64,000 nt of DNA, taken from positions 1 to 64,000 of the forward strand of contig CAZDSU010000011.1 in assembly GCA_964508135.1 (NCBI GenBank), given 5' to 3'. How positions within the stretch are numbered: the first letter of the stretch is position 1; each line of letters starts with the position of its first letter. The translations under genes were made by a program, and so were the position numbers. Origin of the DNA: UBA6168 sp964508135. Lineage in GTDB: Bacteria; Bacteroidota; Bacteroidia; Chitinophagales; Saprospiraceae. A model generated the notes under the pieces. The model was given only the letters and a program-made list of their open reading frames with translations. It ran no database searches and was not told the DNA's origin. Shown in pieces: positions 35,677-43,913 of this stretch.

Positions 35677-36309
35677 TCAGAGTGGCCGTCGGCGGATCAT
35701 CAACAACACCGTCAATCCACCTGCTACGGCTAGCCCGATGTCTTCCCTGATGCCCAGTTTGAAAGCTGCCACTGTACCAATAACTGACCATGCCAAGGGT
35801 ATAAGAAGCAAGTAAAATGGCGGCTTTTTATCCAACCAAAGCAAAATGCCCAAGGTGAAAATAGTGGTAGGGCAGGGTAGCCCGAAGGTCGGGGAAGCTG
35901 GATAGGAATGCCCCAAAATACAGCCGAGCAATGGGTAAACAACAAGTGAATACAGCATCATGGCGCTCCCCGCCCAGACGGCAGGTGTTGGCCGATGGCT
36001 GAAATTCAGTTGATTGCGCAAGACTCCTTTAACCAGGAACAAGCCGCCCTGCACAACGAAAATCGCCCCAAAAAAATAAGCCGCCTTGTTGATGCCCGCA
36101 AAATAGCCCCAATGATAAACGATGCCCATCCAAAGCCAGAGCAAGCCAAGTATGGCGGAGATTGCCCTTCCCGCGTTCTTTTTGGGCCAAATGGCAAAGG
36201 CTAGAACGGCCACGGCCAGCAACAAAAAAAGGAACTGGATGGGGAACACCCCAAGATTGTACTGGCGGAAAACTTCCAAAAATTGCTCAAGCGTGAAAGG
36301 GAGTTCCAT
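35677..36309 (-). CDS. DUF6064 family membrane protein
   Basis: 210 residues with about six hydrophobic helices. It starts LPFTLEQFLEVFRQYN, then has WLWMGIVYHWGYFAGIN and GHSYPASPTFGLPCPTTIFTLGILL, all of which I associate with the DUF6064 membrane family. The FGLPCPTT motif is the most conserved part. Function unknown. It is followed on the same strand, upstream, by the universal stress protein gene. Confidence 0.75.
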   Translation of the reverse strand: MELPFTLEQFLEVFRQYNLGVFPIQFLFLLLAVAVLAFAIWPKKNAGRAISAILGLLWLWMGIVYHWGYFAGINKAAYFFGAIFVVQGGLFLVKGVLRNQLNFSHRPTPAVWAGSAMMLYSLVVYPLLGCILGHSYPASPTFGLPCPTTIFTLGILLWLDKKPPFYLLLIPLAWSVIGTVAAFKLGIREDIGLAVAGGLTVLLMIRRRPL

Positions 36310-36347
36310 TTTGGGTTTTTGTTGAAGAAGTTCAAAAATTGGCCACG

Positions 36348-37199
36348 CTATTTCAGTACCAGCAACGGTACTTTGGAGTGCAGCGCCATCTGTTTCGTCA
36401 TGCTTTTATGGAACAATTGGCCGAACACGTCCCTGTGCGGAGAGGTCATCACCAGCAAGTCCAAGTTCCATTCGTTGGCAAATGCCTCCAGCCCGATTTC
36501 AATGGATTCCTCTTCGAGGGTGTGGAAGGTGATTTGGAGGGCTATTGGGTTGTTGGCGAAGAATTCTTTCAACTCCTCGATTCGCAGCTTGGATTCATTG
36601 CCCTTGCCCTCTTTTTCTATGTGTGCGCACCGAATGATGGCGTGAAATGGTTCAAGCATTTTACATGCTTTCCATAAGTGATAGGGGTCGGTTTCGTGGA
36701 GGTCGGCAGCGAATCCCACCATCGAAAAACCCTTGAAACTTGCTCCTTCCGGCACTACCAGCACATGGCAGGGCGACTTCTTGACCACCTGCGCCGCATT
36801 GGTGCCGAAGGCGTTTTCCCAAGCGGAGTGGTTGCTATTAGTACCAATGACGATAAGGTCTGCCTCCTCTTCTTCTGCAACCGTGTTGATGGCTGCATAG
36901 GGCAGACCGCTTATTTTTACCTCATCCGTGACTTTCGGCTCAGTTTGGAGTTCGGGCTTTGCCTTTGACAAACCTATGTCTTTGAAAGTATGCAACAACT
37001 GCTGCGCAACGTCTATCTTCTCCTTGGCAGCAAGGTCAACAATCACGGGCAGGTCGGTCACACCGTAGTCCGGCGAGACGACGTGCAACAACTTGACCGA
37101 CGATTTCCATTTGTCGGCGAGGCGAAGGCTAAAATGGTAGGCGTTTTCAGCGCAGGCCGAAAAGTCGGTGGGAACGAGGATGTTGTTGATGATTTTCAC
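36348..37199 (-). CDS. tandem universal stress protein
   Basis: 283 residues from the GTG at 37199; an ATG at 37271 would add 24 residues outside the domain. Two UspA-like domains are present: the first (about 2-145) starts KIINNILVPTDFSACAENAYHFSLRLA and ends with IGTNSNHSAWENAFGTNAAQVVKKSPCHVLVVP; the second (about 155-283) is more divergent and ends LDLLVMTSPHRDVFGQLFHKSMTKQMALHSKVPLLVLK in pattern. Such double proteins are cytoplasmic stress factors. It sits beside the Na+/H+ antiporter operon. Confidence 0.85.
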   Translation of the reverse strand: MKIINNILVPTDFSACAENAYHFSLRLADKWKSSVKLLHVVSPDYGVTDLPVIVDLAAKEKIDVAQQLLHTFKDIGLSKAKPELQTEPKVTDEVKISGLPYAAINTVAEEEEADLIVIGTNSNHSAWENAFGTNAAQVVKKSPCHVLVVPEGASFKGFSMVGFAADLHETDPYHLWKACKMLEPFHAIIRCAHIEKEGKGNESKLRIEELKEFFANNPIALQITFHTLEEESIEIGLEAFANEWNLDLLVMTSPHRDVFGQLFHKSMTKQMALHSKVPLLVLK

Positions 37200-37273
37200 G
37201 GCAATTGATTTTTGGTAAATTGTTTCCCAAATATGGCCACAAAAACAAAGGTTATAGATGATAATGCTCATTG

Positions 37274-37328
37274 AATGCCATTGACAAACGTCAAGCCCAC
37301 GGGGGAGATGATGTTCGTCAATGGCATT
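37274..37328. repeat. 16-bp inverted repeat between small TM gene and Usp gene
   Basis: AATGCCATTGACAAAC (37274-37289) and GTTCGTCAATGGCATT (37313-37328) are inverted with one mismatch, around a 23-base loop. It lies 9 bases past the stop of the 46-residue gene. No T-run follows on either strand, so it may be an operator or RNA-stability hairpin rather than a classical terminator. Confidence 0.7.
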
Positions 37329-37337
37329 GTACGCTTC

Positions 37338-37478
37338 TCAATTCTCGTCGTCGTTCCCTGAATATGAATCAGGCTCAGGTCGCTTTTCAGCAGTCAAAAC
37401 CCGGTAAAAGAAATAGCCGCAAAAACAGCCAACAATGGCTATTGTAATCAGCCATAAGGTCAAAGCAGTATCGTTCAT
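37338..37478 (-). CDS. 46-residue single-helix membrane protein
   Basis: An ATG at 37478 gives 46 residues: one hydrophobic helix (LTLWLITIAIVGCFCGYFFYRVL) followed by a short acidic, Ser/Asp-rich tail. It starts 2 bases after the stop of nhaD, so it is surely cotranscribed. The shape recalls small accessory subunits of transporters or oxidases, but I recognise no family. Confidence 0.6.
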   Translation of the reverse strand: MNDTALTLWLITIAIVGCFCGYFFYRVLTAEKRPEPDSYSGNDDEN

Positions 37479-37480
37479 TT

Positions 37481-38758
37481 TTAAAAGATTTGATTTTGTA
37501 AAAAATAGACTGCCACCCCTGCGAAGTACCCAAGCAGTGCCAGCAAGCTGATTTTTTTGAGGTACCAAAAAAAGTCGATCCGCTCCATGCCCATCGCTGC
37601 CACACCAGCCGCAGAGCCGATGATGAGACAACTGCCGCCCGTGCCAGCGCAATAGGCGAGGAACACCCAAAAGTTGTGATCGGTAGGAAACTGTTCGAGC
37701 GAATACATGCCCATTGACGCTGCTACCAGCGGCACATTGTCAATCACGGCAGAGAGCAACCCAATGGCTATCACGATGATATTTTGGTCGCCAATGGTTT
37801 CCGAAAGCCAGACCGCCAGCTTGGACAACATGCCTGCCGACTGTAGCGCCGATATGGCCACCAGAATGCCGAGGAAGAACAGTACGCTGGCAGCATCAAT
37901 TTTTTGAAGGGCATGTGCTGCCGAGAAACGCCCTTTTTCATCCAAGTTCTTCTTGTGGTGCAGCAATTCCGTCACCACCCATAGCACGCCCAACACCAAA
38001 AGGATACCCATATACGGTGGCAAATGTGTTACCGTCTTGAAGATGGGTACAAAAAGCAACCCGCCTACCCCAAGGCTGAAAACGATATTGCGCTCACGAG
38101 CCGTCGTATTGTTTGCTTTTATTTCCTTGACTGGCGGCAGGCTGGGGGCGGTGTCTTTCATCTTCCAGTTGAGGTAGAGCAGCGGCACGGCAAGGCAGGC
38201 CACGCTCGGCAAGAACAACTTGGAAACGATGGCCCCGGTGGTAACTTGATTGCCAATCCAGAGCATGGTGGTGGTCACGTCACCAATGGGCGACCAAGCC
38301 CCACCCGCATTCGCAGCAATGACGATGATGCCCGCATAGAACAACCTGTCCTGTTTGTCCGCTATTATTTTGCGGAGCAAAGAAACCATGACGATGGTGG
38401 TCGTGAGGTTGTCCAGCACGGCTGACAGGAAGAAGGAGATGAACCCAATAATCCAAAGCAGCTTGCGAGGGCTGTCGGTCTTGATGCGGTCGGTGATGAT
38501 TTGGAACCCATCATGGGCATCTATCAACTCCACAATGACCATCGCCCCCAACAAGAAGAAGATGATGCCGGACATTTCCCCAAGATGCTCCACCAATTGG
38601 TGGTTGACCACGTGGGCATCTTGGCTATTCAGCATGTAAATCGTCCAGCAAACGACCCCGGTGATGAGCGCAGGTGCTGCTTTGTTGATATTCAGCGGGT
38701 GTTCCAATGTGATGGCTGCATAGCCAATAACAAATACGAGGGCAAGGAGAATTTCCAT
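37481..38758 (-). CDS. nhaD: NhaD-type Na+/H+ antiporter
   Basis: 425 residues with about 12 membrane helices. The ion-transporter (IT) superfamily NhaD signature is visible: LDNLTTTIVMVSLLRK, NAGGAWSPIGDVTTTMLW and VIDNVPLVAASMGMY, with a second-half GTGGSCLIIGSAAGVAAMG. It exchanges cytoplasmic Na+ for H+ across the inner membrane. A Na+ economy would fit an Rnf complex in the next operon if that Rnf is Na+-pumping. Confidence 0.88.
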   Translation of the reverse strand: MEILLALVFVIGYAAITLEHPLNINKAAPALITGVVCWTIYMLNSQDAHVVNHQLVEHLGEMSGIIFFLLGAMVIVELIDAHDGFQIITDRIKTDSPRKLLWIIGFISFFLSAVLDNLTTTIVMVSLLRKIIADKQDRLFYAGIIVIAANAGGAWSPIGDVTTTMLWIGNQVTTGAIVSKLFLPSVACLAVPLLYLNWKMKDTAPSLPPVKEIKANNTTARERNIVFSLGVGGLLFVPIFKTVTHLPPYMGILLVLGVLWVVTELLHHKKNLDEKGRFSAAHALQKIDAASVLFFLGILVAISALQSAGMLSKLAVWLSETIGDQNIIVIAIGLLSAVIDNVPLVAASMGMYSLEQFPTDHNFWVFLAYCAGTGGSCLIIGSAAGVAAMGMERIDFFWYLKKISLLALLGYFAGVAVYFLQNQIF

Positions 38759-38870
38759 AGGTTAGTATTGAAAAACGCAAACAGTTTCTGAGGTCATGCG
38801 ACCCTTATACTTGCTGCGCAGCAACAGGCTTCCCAAGTCGTCCGGGAAAGCCCATTGCACACAGTCCGGC

Positions 38871-38969
38871 CTATTTTTCCTTTTTTGTTTTGGAAAAAAT
38901 GGCATACAGCAACACAGCGCCGATTATTCCCATTGCGATGAGTGGGTATGTTTTTTCAAAAAAATCCAT
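38871..38969 (-). CDS. possible 32-residue single-helix protein
   Basis: An ATG at 38969 opens 32 codons: a charged start, one hydrophobic helix (LIAMGIIGAVLLYAIF), and a Lys-rich KTKKEK end. This is a typical microprotein layout, upstream of nhaD on the same strand. Supported by composition and context only. Confidence 0.45.
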   Translation of the reverse strand: MDFFEKTYPLIAMGIIGAVLLYAIFSKTKKEK

Positions 38970-39146
38970 GACGAAGGTTTTGTGGCAGGCCCATACTTGT
39001 TGCACACAAGGAATAGGCTCACCCATGAATAAAATCCCAATCCGGCTATTGAAAAGCCGGCAGTTTTTCAGACAAGTACACGGCATTGCGAAGCATCGCA
39101 ATGGACGTTGCCTAAAAGGAAAAAGGATGTGAAAAATGGGAATGAA

Positions 39147-39461
39147 TCAGGCCAAAACCTTCGGAGGCGGCAGGATGACAGGCAGGAAGATTTGCCGTTT
39201 TGAACGGCGGGGATGCTCATAATAACGCTGTGCCAGCATCTCCAAATTAAAGCAGGGATTGGGGATAATATGTCTGACGAAAGTCTTTAGCCATTCCGTT
39301 CTCTCTTCTTTGCTGTCGGAGGGCAGGCTGTCGTTGTGGACATCAATCACCACGGAAATATGGCCCCTGCTTTCTAGTGGAGAAAACAGCGGAGCCAAGT
39401 TCGTTGCCACAAGGCAAAGCAACAAAACCCAAGCGGTAATATGTGGCAGGATGTGCTTCAT
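39147..39461 (-). CDS. small exported or membrane protein, unknown
   Basis: 104 residues. A signal-like hydrophobic N-terminus (ITAWVLLLCLVATNLAPLF) is followed by a polar region and a C-terminal Pro-rich, basic stretch (RRSKRQIFLPVILPPPKV). No recognised domain. It lies alone between the microprotein gene and a repeat-bearing spacer. Confidence 0.55.
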   Translation of the reverse strand: MKHILPHITAWVLLLCLVATNLAPLFSPLESRGHISVVIDVHNDSLPSDSKEERTEWLKTFVRHIIPNPCFNLEMLAQRYYEHPRRSKRQIFLPVILPPPKVLA

Positions 39462-39626
39462 TGGCTATCGAACGGCCAAGGTAATGCTTTGTGAAAAACA
39501 AAGGGGCAAATGAAGGTGATTATCCCTCAATTTTGAAGGTGTTATCAAAACAAGCTTTCAAATCTTCCACAACCACATGCCAAGATATTCCATTAATAAG
39601 GGGCATCCCGTCAAAGCCGTTGATAT
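39462..39626. other. intergenic spacer, no gene seen
   Basis: Non-coding stretch between the small exported gene and the inverted-repeat element. No promoter box or RNA gene recognised. Confidence 0.4.
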
Positions 39627-39795
39627 TAGTGAAGTGAATTTAATTAAATAGACCAGTCTGTCACATAACTCCTGCCCCTCCTCGCCGCCTTCGGCGGCTC
39701 GTCGGGGGGAGAGGGGCTTTTGGGGCGTTCCGCCCCAAACCCCTGTTTTCGTAACCCCTGGTGAGTGGTACATTTTATTAAATTCGTTTCACTTA
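39627..39795. mobile_element. MITE-like inverted-repeat element A, overlapping the DHOD-like stop
   Basis: The left end (39627-39654, TAGTGAAGTGAATTTAAT...) and the right end (39767-39795; reverse complement TAAGTGAAACGAATTTAA...) form imperfect terminal inverted repeats of about 28 bases. Between them lies the GC-rich module (about 39670-39745) containing GCCGCC-TTC-GGCGGC and a GGGGCG/CGCCCC hairpin. The last TTA of the element is the stop codon (TAA) of the minus-strand DHOD-like gene. Confidence 0.6.
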
Positions 39796-40785
39796 GAACC
39801 TATGACTCTTCAATGCTTTGATATAATTTGCTCGTTCATACGCCTCAGGTTCGGCCACTTGCATTTGGCTCATAATGCCCTGCATTTCGGCTACAGAATG
39901 GAAATCACGAGCCTGCATCCACACCTCCAATTCGGCGAGTATTTGATAAATATACGGGATGCCATTTTTTAACAAACAAGACGCCGTCATGGCCACATCG
40001 GCTCCGGCCAATAGGTATTTGATGACCTCTGTGCTGCCCTGTACGCCCGTCGTGGCGGCCAGTGATGCATTGATTTTACCGTACAAAATGCCCAACCACA
40101 GCAGTGGCAGGCGGATTTCGTTTGATACGCTCAACTCCAGTGAGTTCACGATTTCAAGCGTGTCAATATTGAAGTCTGGTTCGTAAAACCTGTTGAACAT
40201 CACCAGCGCATCCGCCCCGGCCTCTGAGAACAGTTTGGCCGAATGGCCGAACGAACTGAAATACGGGCTGACCTTGAGGGCTACCGGAATTTCAACTCGC
40301 TCCTTCACCATTCTCAACACGTTGAGGTACCGGTGCTCCACGTCCGTCCCGCTTTGGTTGATGTCGGCTGGCACGAAGAACACGTTCAGTTCTATGCCGT
40401 CGGCACCTGCATCTTCGCAGGCCCTGGCGTAGTCAACCCAGCCATCGGCGGTGATGCCGTTCAGGCTTCCGATGATGGGGATGTCCACGGCCTCCTTCGC
40501 CTTGCGGATAAGCTCAAAGTAGGCATCAATGCCGACCCGAAAATCGTCCATCAGCGGCAGGTACCTGAGCCTCTCGTCAAAGCTTTCCGCATCCGCCCCG
40601 GTGAGGTAATCCCAAGTAGCGGCTTCCTGTCTGATCTGCTCTTCAAACAACGAAAACAGTACCACGGCACCTGCCCCGGCATCCTCCATTTGTTTGATAT
40701 TGTCCAAATTCTCCGATAGCGGCGAAGCGCTCACCACGAGGGGGCTTTTTAGGGTCATGCCCATGTAGGTGGTTGAAAGGTTCAT
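39793..40785 (-). CDS. dihydroorotate dehydrogenase-like flavoprotein
   Basis: 330 residues forming a TIM barrel of the DHOD/PreA type: start MNLSTTYMGMTLKSPLVVSASPLSENLDNI in pattern, then VVLFSLFEEQ, IPIIGSLNG, ADGIELNVF, PVALKVSPYFSSFG, ALVMFNRFYEPD, and a phosphate-binding end TTGVQGSTEVIKYLLAGADVAM. Relatives are encoded next to pyruvate:ferredoxin oxidoreductase genes, so a role in electron transfer rather than pyrimidine synthesis is likely. It is the last gene of the redox locus. Confidence 0.85.
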   Translation of the reverse strand: MNLSTTYMGMTLKSPLVVSASPLSENLDNIKQMEDAGAGAVVLFSLFEEQIRQEAATWDYLTGADAESFDERLRYLPLMDDFRVGIDAYFELIRKAKEAVDIPIIGSLNGITADGWVDYARACEDAGADGIELNVFFVPADINQSGTDVEHRYLNVLRMVKERVEIPVALKVSPYFSSFGHSAKLFSEAGADALVMFNRFYEPDFNIDTLEIVNSLELSVSNEIRLPLLWLGILYGKINASLAATTGVQGSTEVIKYLLAGADVAMTASCLLKNGIPYIYQILAELEVWMQARDFHSVAEMQGIMSQMQVAEPEAYERANYIKALKSHRF

Positions 40786-40824
40786 TTTTTTAAATTTTTG
40801 GTTTTAAAAAATTTGTGCGCTATC

Positions 40825-40832
40825 CAAAACTA
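40825..40832 (-). promoter_or_regulatory. candidate -7 box for the DHOD-like gene
   Basis: On the minus strand TAGTTTTG fits TAnnTTTG exactly, about 40 bases before the ATG at 40785. No -33 TTG at the expected spacing was found. If real it would give an internal promoter in the redox locus. Confidence 0.3.
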
Positions 40833-40967
40833 TCAACAGATTCAATATTGGGGGGTTCCCGAAGTAGTAGCAAAATCTCAAATCAAACAAAATGCCTGTG
40901 TCAGTTTAAATATGGCATCACCAAAATTCCATTCATCAAATGCTATCTCAAAAGAAAAAGCAGCGCC

Positions 40968-41834
40968 TCACGAAAACCCCTCATACCGTTCTCCCTTCCG
41001 AACTATTTTCTTGCTTTCCATGCCCTTAACTACCCCCAATTTGTCGTCCAGCCAAACGATGGCGCCCGTGGGGCAGCGCTGAATGGGCACTTGGGTATTG
41101 TGGCTTTCCGAATAATTGACGACGGGCAAATTGTTGATCATGGTAATCAAATTGCCCGGTGCGTCCATGGCGCATTTGCCGCAGGCCGTACAGCCCACTT
41201 GGCATTCGTCCAAAACAGCTTCCCCATGTTCCAGGTTTTTGCAGTTGACCCACAGCCGGTGGCTTATCGGTTGAATGGAGAACAAATCCTTCGGGCAGAC
41301 CTCCACACAGTCGCCGCAGGCAGTGCATTTGTTGAGATCCACGACCGGGAGCGAGAAGGCATTCATAGTGATGGCGTCGAAATCGCAGACCGCCTCGCAG
41401 TCGCCATGACCCAAGCAGCCCCAAAAACAACCCTTGCCGCCACCTGAAACCAGTGACGCCGCTTGACAGGTTTTTATGCCATTGTACCTTGCCCGGTTCA
41501 GCGCCACGTTGATGCCGCCTGCACACGCCAACCGTGCGACCCGTTTTTCCTCTGCCCCCAACGCCACGCCCAGAAAATTGGCGATTTTCGACCGACCCTC
41601 ATCCGTGCTGACGGTACATTTGCCGGGCAGTGCCTTCCCGGTCACCAGCGCCTCCGCAAACGGGCGGCAACCCGGAAACCCACAGGCTCCGCAATTGGCA
41701 TGGGGCAGCATCTCTTCCACCGTGTCAATGCGGGGGTCTTCAAAGACGTACAGCTTCTTGTTGGCCCAGATAATCATCACGGCCAAAAGAAGGGTCAGAC
41801 CACCCAGCGCTATTAAGGATATAAGGATTGACAT
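40968..41834 (-). CDS. rnfB: Rnf complex subunit RnfB (ferredoxin-accepting Fe-S protein)
   Basis: 288 residues. An N-terminal membrane helix (about 3-24) is followed by the Fe-S domain CGACGFPGC...GKC (C-x2-C-x4-C, Cys about 48-72) typical of RnfB, and then a run of [4Fe-4S] motifs: CFWGCLGHGDCEAVC, CTACGDCVEVCP and CTACGKCAMDAP, where the fourth ligand is less clear, plus a final RCPTGAI. It takes electrons from ferredoxin and passes them to the rest of Rnf. Unusually it stands apart from rnfCDGEA, separated by the FNR gene and a Cys-rich peptide gene. Confidence 0.92.
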   Translation of the reverse strand: MSILISLIALGGLTLLLAVMIIWANKKLYVFEDPRIDTVEEMLPHANCGACGFPGCRPFAEALVTGKALPGKCTVSTDEGRSKIANFLGVALGAEEKRVARLACAGGINVALNRARYNGIKTCQAASLVSGGGKGCFWGCLGHGDCEAVCDFDAITMNAFSLPVVDLNKCTACGDCVEVCPKDLFSIQPISHRLWVNCKNLEHGEAVLDECQVGCTACGKCAMDAPGNLITMINNLPVVNYSESHNTQVPIQRCPTGAIVWLDDKLGVVKGMESKKIVRKGERYEGFS

Positions 41835-41848
41835 GTTGCCTTGATTTA

Positions 41849-41982
41849 GGGTTTGAGGGTTTGAGAGCGTGAGAGTTTGAGAAGGTGAGCGGGTGAGAGA
41901 TGTGTGGGGGTGAGAAGGCGAAAAGGTGTAAATGGCACGCTCCCACGCTCTCTAACTCTCACGCTCTCAAACCCTCAAACCC
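41849..41982. repeat. 29-bp perfect inverted repeat of GGGTTTGAG-type units
   Basis: The left arm (41849-41877) and right arm (41954-41982) are perfect reverse complements of 29 bases. The right arm directly abuts the stop codon of the FNR gene (41983-41985). The same word family builds the inverted array at 26669-26752. Confidence 0.85.
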
Positions 41983-42837
41983 TCAATAAATAACCTCCGC
42001 CCATTTTCCCCCAGCAATTAACTCGGCCTTGCGGGTTTCCCATTTCTCTTTCGAGCCGAGGATATTGGCAAACGCCTTGTCGAGCAGGGCCTTGACTTTA
42101 TCGTAGCCGGCCACATAGATACGGGTGTTGGTTTGGTTCAGCATTTCGACGATTTCTGCTGCCCGCCCCTCGATGGCCTGGTCCAGCGCAATGGGGTCGT
42201 TCATGTGCGGGCGTGGGCTTAGGGCGTGGAATGCCTCGAAAGTGGCTTGGTCGTAATAGTTGGTCAGGTCGCCGTCCTCATCGTTGAGGTAGAGCAATTC
42301 CAGGCCGCTGCGCGCTCCGTAGAACAGGCGTATTTTGCCCTTCCAGTCTTTTACGTTTTTGTAAATATGCTTTACAAATGCCCTAAACGGCGCTATGCCC
42401 GTGCCCATCCCAACTAGGATGAGGTTGGCGTTTTTGTCCTCAGGCACCACGAAAGGCAACTTGTGCGGCCCTGTGAGCGTGATTTCGTCGCCCACCTTCC
42501 TGTCGCAGAGGTAGTTGGAGGCAATGCCCGGGTAGCGCTCCCCGCTGAAGTCGTCCACGTAGGAGCAGCGTTTCACCAGCATCGTGATGAGCGGATTGCC
42601 GTTTGTCTTGCCGGGAAGGTCGGCCACGCTGTACAGGCGGTGGTGGAATTTGTTGCCAAACTCATCGGTCGCTTTTACCAGCACACCAAAGCTTTGGTCC
42701 ACCTGACATTCAAAACCCGGCTGGACTTCCAGCACGATTTCCCGAATCTCCTCGGTGCTGGCTGGCGTCAGCCGCTCCGATTTCCGGATGGTCGCCTGGT
42801 ACTTGTTTTTGACATCGAAGTCTGCTAAATGTGCCAT
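41983..42837 (-). CDS. plant-type ferredoxin-NADP+ reductase
   Basis: 284 residues. The FAD domain carries HHRLYSVAD (R-x-Y-S); the NADP domain carries LVGMGTGIAPFRAFVKHI and RLFYGARSGLELLY, and the protein ends in a C-terminal Tyr (WAEVIY), the residue that stacks on FAD in plant-type FNRs. It exchanges electrons between ferredoxin/flavodoxin and NADP(H). Within an rnf cluster it would offer an NADPH outlet or inlet for the same ferredoxin pool. Confidence 0.88.
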   Translation of the reverse strand: MAHLADFDVKNKYQATIRKSERLTPASTEEIREIVLEVQPGFECQVDQSFGVLVKATDEFGNKFHHRLYSVADLPGKTNGNPLITMLVKRCSYVDDFSGERYPGIASNYLCDRKVGDEITLTGPHKLPFVVPEDKNANLILVGMGTGIAPFRAFVKHIYKNVKDWKGKIRLFYGARSGLELLYLNDEDGDLTNYYDQATFEAFHALSPRPHMNDPIALDQAIEGRAAEIVEMLNQTNTRIYVAGYDKVKALLDKAFANILGSKEKWETRKAELIAGGKWAEVIY

Positions 42838-42863
42838 GTGATATGGTTATTTATTGACGTTTT

Positions 42864-43064
42864 TTAATTCGCTGAAATTTTGTTTTCCTTGTTTTTGCAA
42901 ACGGTCGTGCAGCCGCAATTGCCGCAACTTCTCCGGCCTGCCAGCACGTCTTCATCGGTCGTGTAATCATCGGAAAAAGTCTTTCGCCAAAGCGCCTGTA
43001 TGGCCACCCAGACCAGCATGAGTCCGACGATGCCTCCGATTGCGATGAAGAGTGATTTTAGCAT
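42864..43064 (-). CDS. Cys-rich membrane peptide, NqrM/FeoB-associated-like
   Basis: 66 residues: one N-terminal membrane helix (IAIGGIVGLMLVWVAIQAL) and a soluble tail with the tight motif SCGNCGCTTVC (C-x2-C-x-C-x4-C). Its size, topology and Cys cluster recall NqrM, which supplies iron for the membrane Fe site of Na+-NQR. Since RnfA and RnfE are homologues of NqrE and NqrD, an Rnf assembly role is attractive. This is inference; family membership is not proven. Confidence 0.65.
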   Translation of the reverse strand: MLKSLFIAIGGIVGLMLVWVAIQALWRKTFSDDYTTDEDVLAGRRSCGNCGCTTVCKNKENKISAN

Positions 43065-43110
43065 GGTTTAAAGTTTTATAAAATGGTTTTTTGACAATTT
43101 TTGTGGTACA

Positions 43111-43296
43111 AGCCCGAAGGGCTTCAATGTGAATAGCCCCGGATGAAATCCGGGGATAAGCAATGCATGAAACAACCCTGAAAGGGTTGAATGTCAATCA
43201 TTTACAAATCGTTAAACCCCTTCGGTGTTGCTTCTAAACGCTACCATTCACCCCGGATTTCATCCGGGGCTATTCAAGTTCAACCCCTTCGGGGTT
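43111..43296. repeat. palindrome cluster between rnfA and the Cys-rich gene
   Basis: A perfect 26-bp inverted pair (43130-43155 with 43251-43276, each itself containing CCCCGGAT-GAA-ATCCGGGG-like symmetry) encloses further small hairpins: AGCCC-GAA-GGGCT at 43111-43123 (outside the pair), AACCCTGAAAGGGTT at 43174-43188, and AACCCCTTCGGGGTT at 43282-43296. REP-like intergenic palindromes. Confidence 0.85.
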
Positions 43297-43328
43297 AATG
43301 CCACGAGAATTGTCAAAGAACCTTAAAT

Positions 43329-43913
43329 TTAATTACTCCCCAACCCCGCAAACCCCATGAAAGTCAAGGACAAAATGCCTGCAATCAACAAGGTCAGCAC
43401 CGTGCCCTTTACCACGTTTGGGGTTTCTGCGAAATTGAGTTGCTCCCGCAAACCGGCCATCAGCACCAAGGCCAGCGTAAAACCTGCCCCTGCGCCCAAT
43501 GCATATACAACGCTTTGAAAAAAGCCATATCCCTTGTTGGTTTGAAACAATGCAAGCCCCAATATCGCACAGTTCGTGGTTATCAGCGGCAGAAAGATGC
43601 CCAAGGCCCGAAACAACGCCGGGCTTATTTTTTTAATGAACATCTCCACCAATTGAACAGTAGAAGCAATCACCACGATAAAGCTGATTAGCTGTAAATA
43701 TGGCGCATTGATGGCCATAAGCATGGCATGGATGCCGTAGGCGCATATAGAGGCAACGAGCATCACGAACGTAACCGCCCCGCCCATTTTTGTGGCTGTT
43801 TCCATTTTGCCGGACACCCCCAAAAATGGACAAATGCCCAAGAAATAAGCCAAAACGAAGTTGTTGATTAAACTCGCATTGATGAATATGGACCAAAGTG
43901 ATTCCTGGTTCAT
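43329..43913 (-). CDS. rnfA: Rnf complex membrane subunit RnfA
   Basis: 194 residues with six membrane helices. The two half-helix Cys motifs are present: NFVLAYFLGICPFLGVS (Cys about 28) and TTNCAILGLAL (Cys about 113). In RnfA/RnfE these bind the intramembrane [2Fe-2S] cluster. Its ATG overlaps the rnfE stop (ATGA), so translation is coupled. Confidence 0.93.
   Translation of the reverse strand: MNQESLWSIFINASLINNFVLAYFLGICPFLGVSGKMETATKMGGAVTFVMLVASICAYGIHAMLMAINAPYLQLISFIVVIASTVQLVEMFIKKISPALFRALGIFLPLITTNCAILGLALFQTNKGYGFFQSVVYALGAGAGFTLALVLMAGLREQLNFAETPNVVKGTVLTLLIAGILSLTFMGFAGLGSN

Noticed and set aside
37200..37271. Longer start (ATG at 37271) for the universal stress protein
   Set aside because: The extra residues lie outside the Usp domain and would place the start at the edge of an inverted repeat; the GTG at 37199 begins right at the domain.
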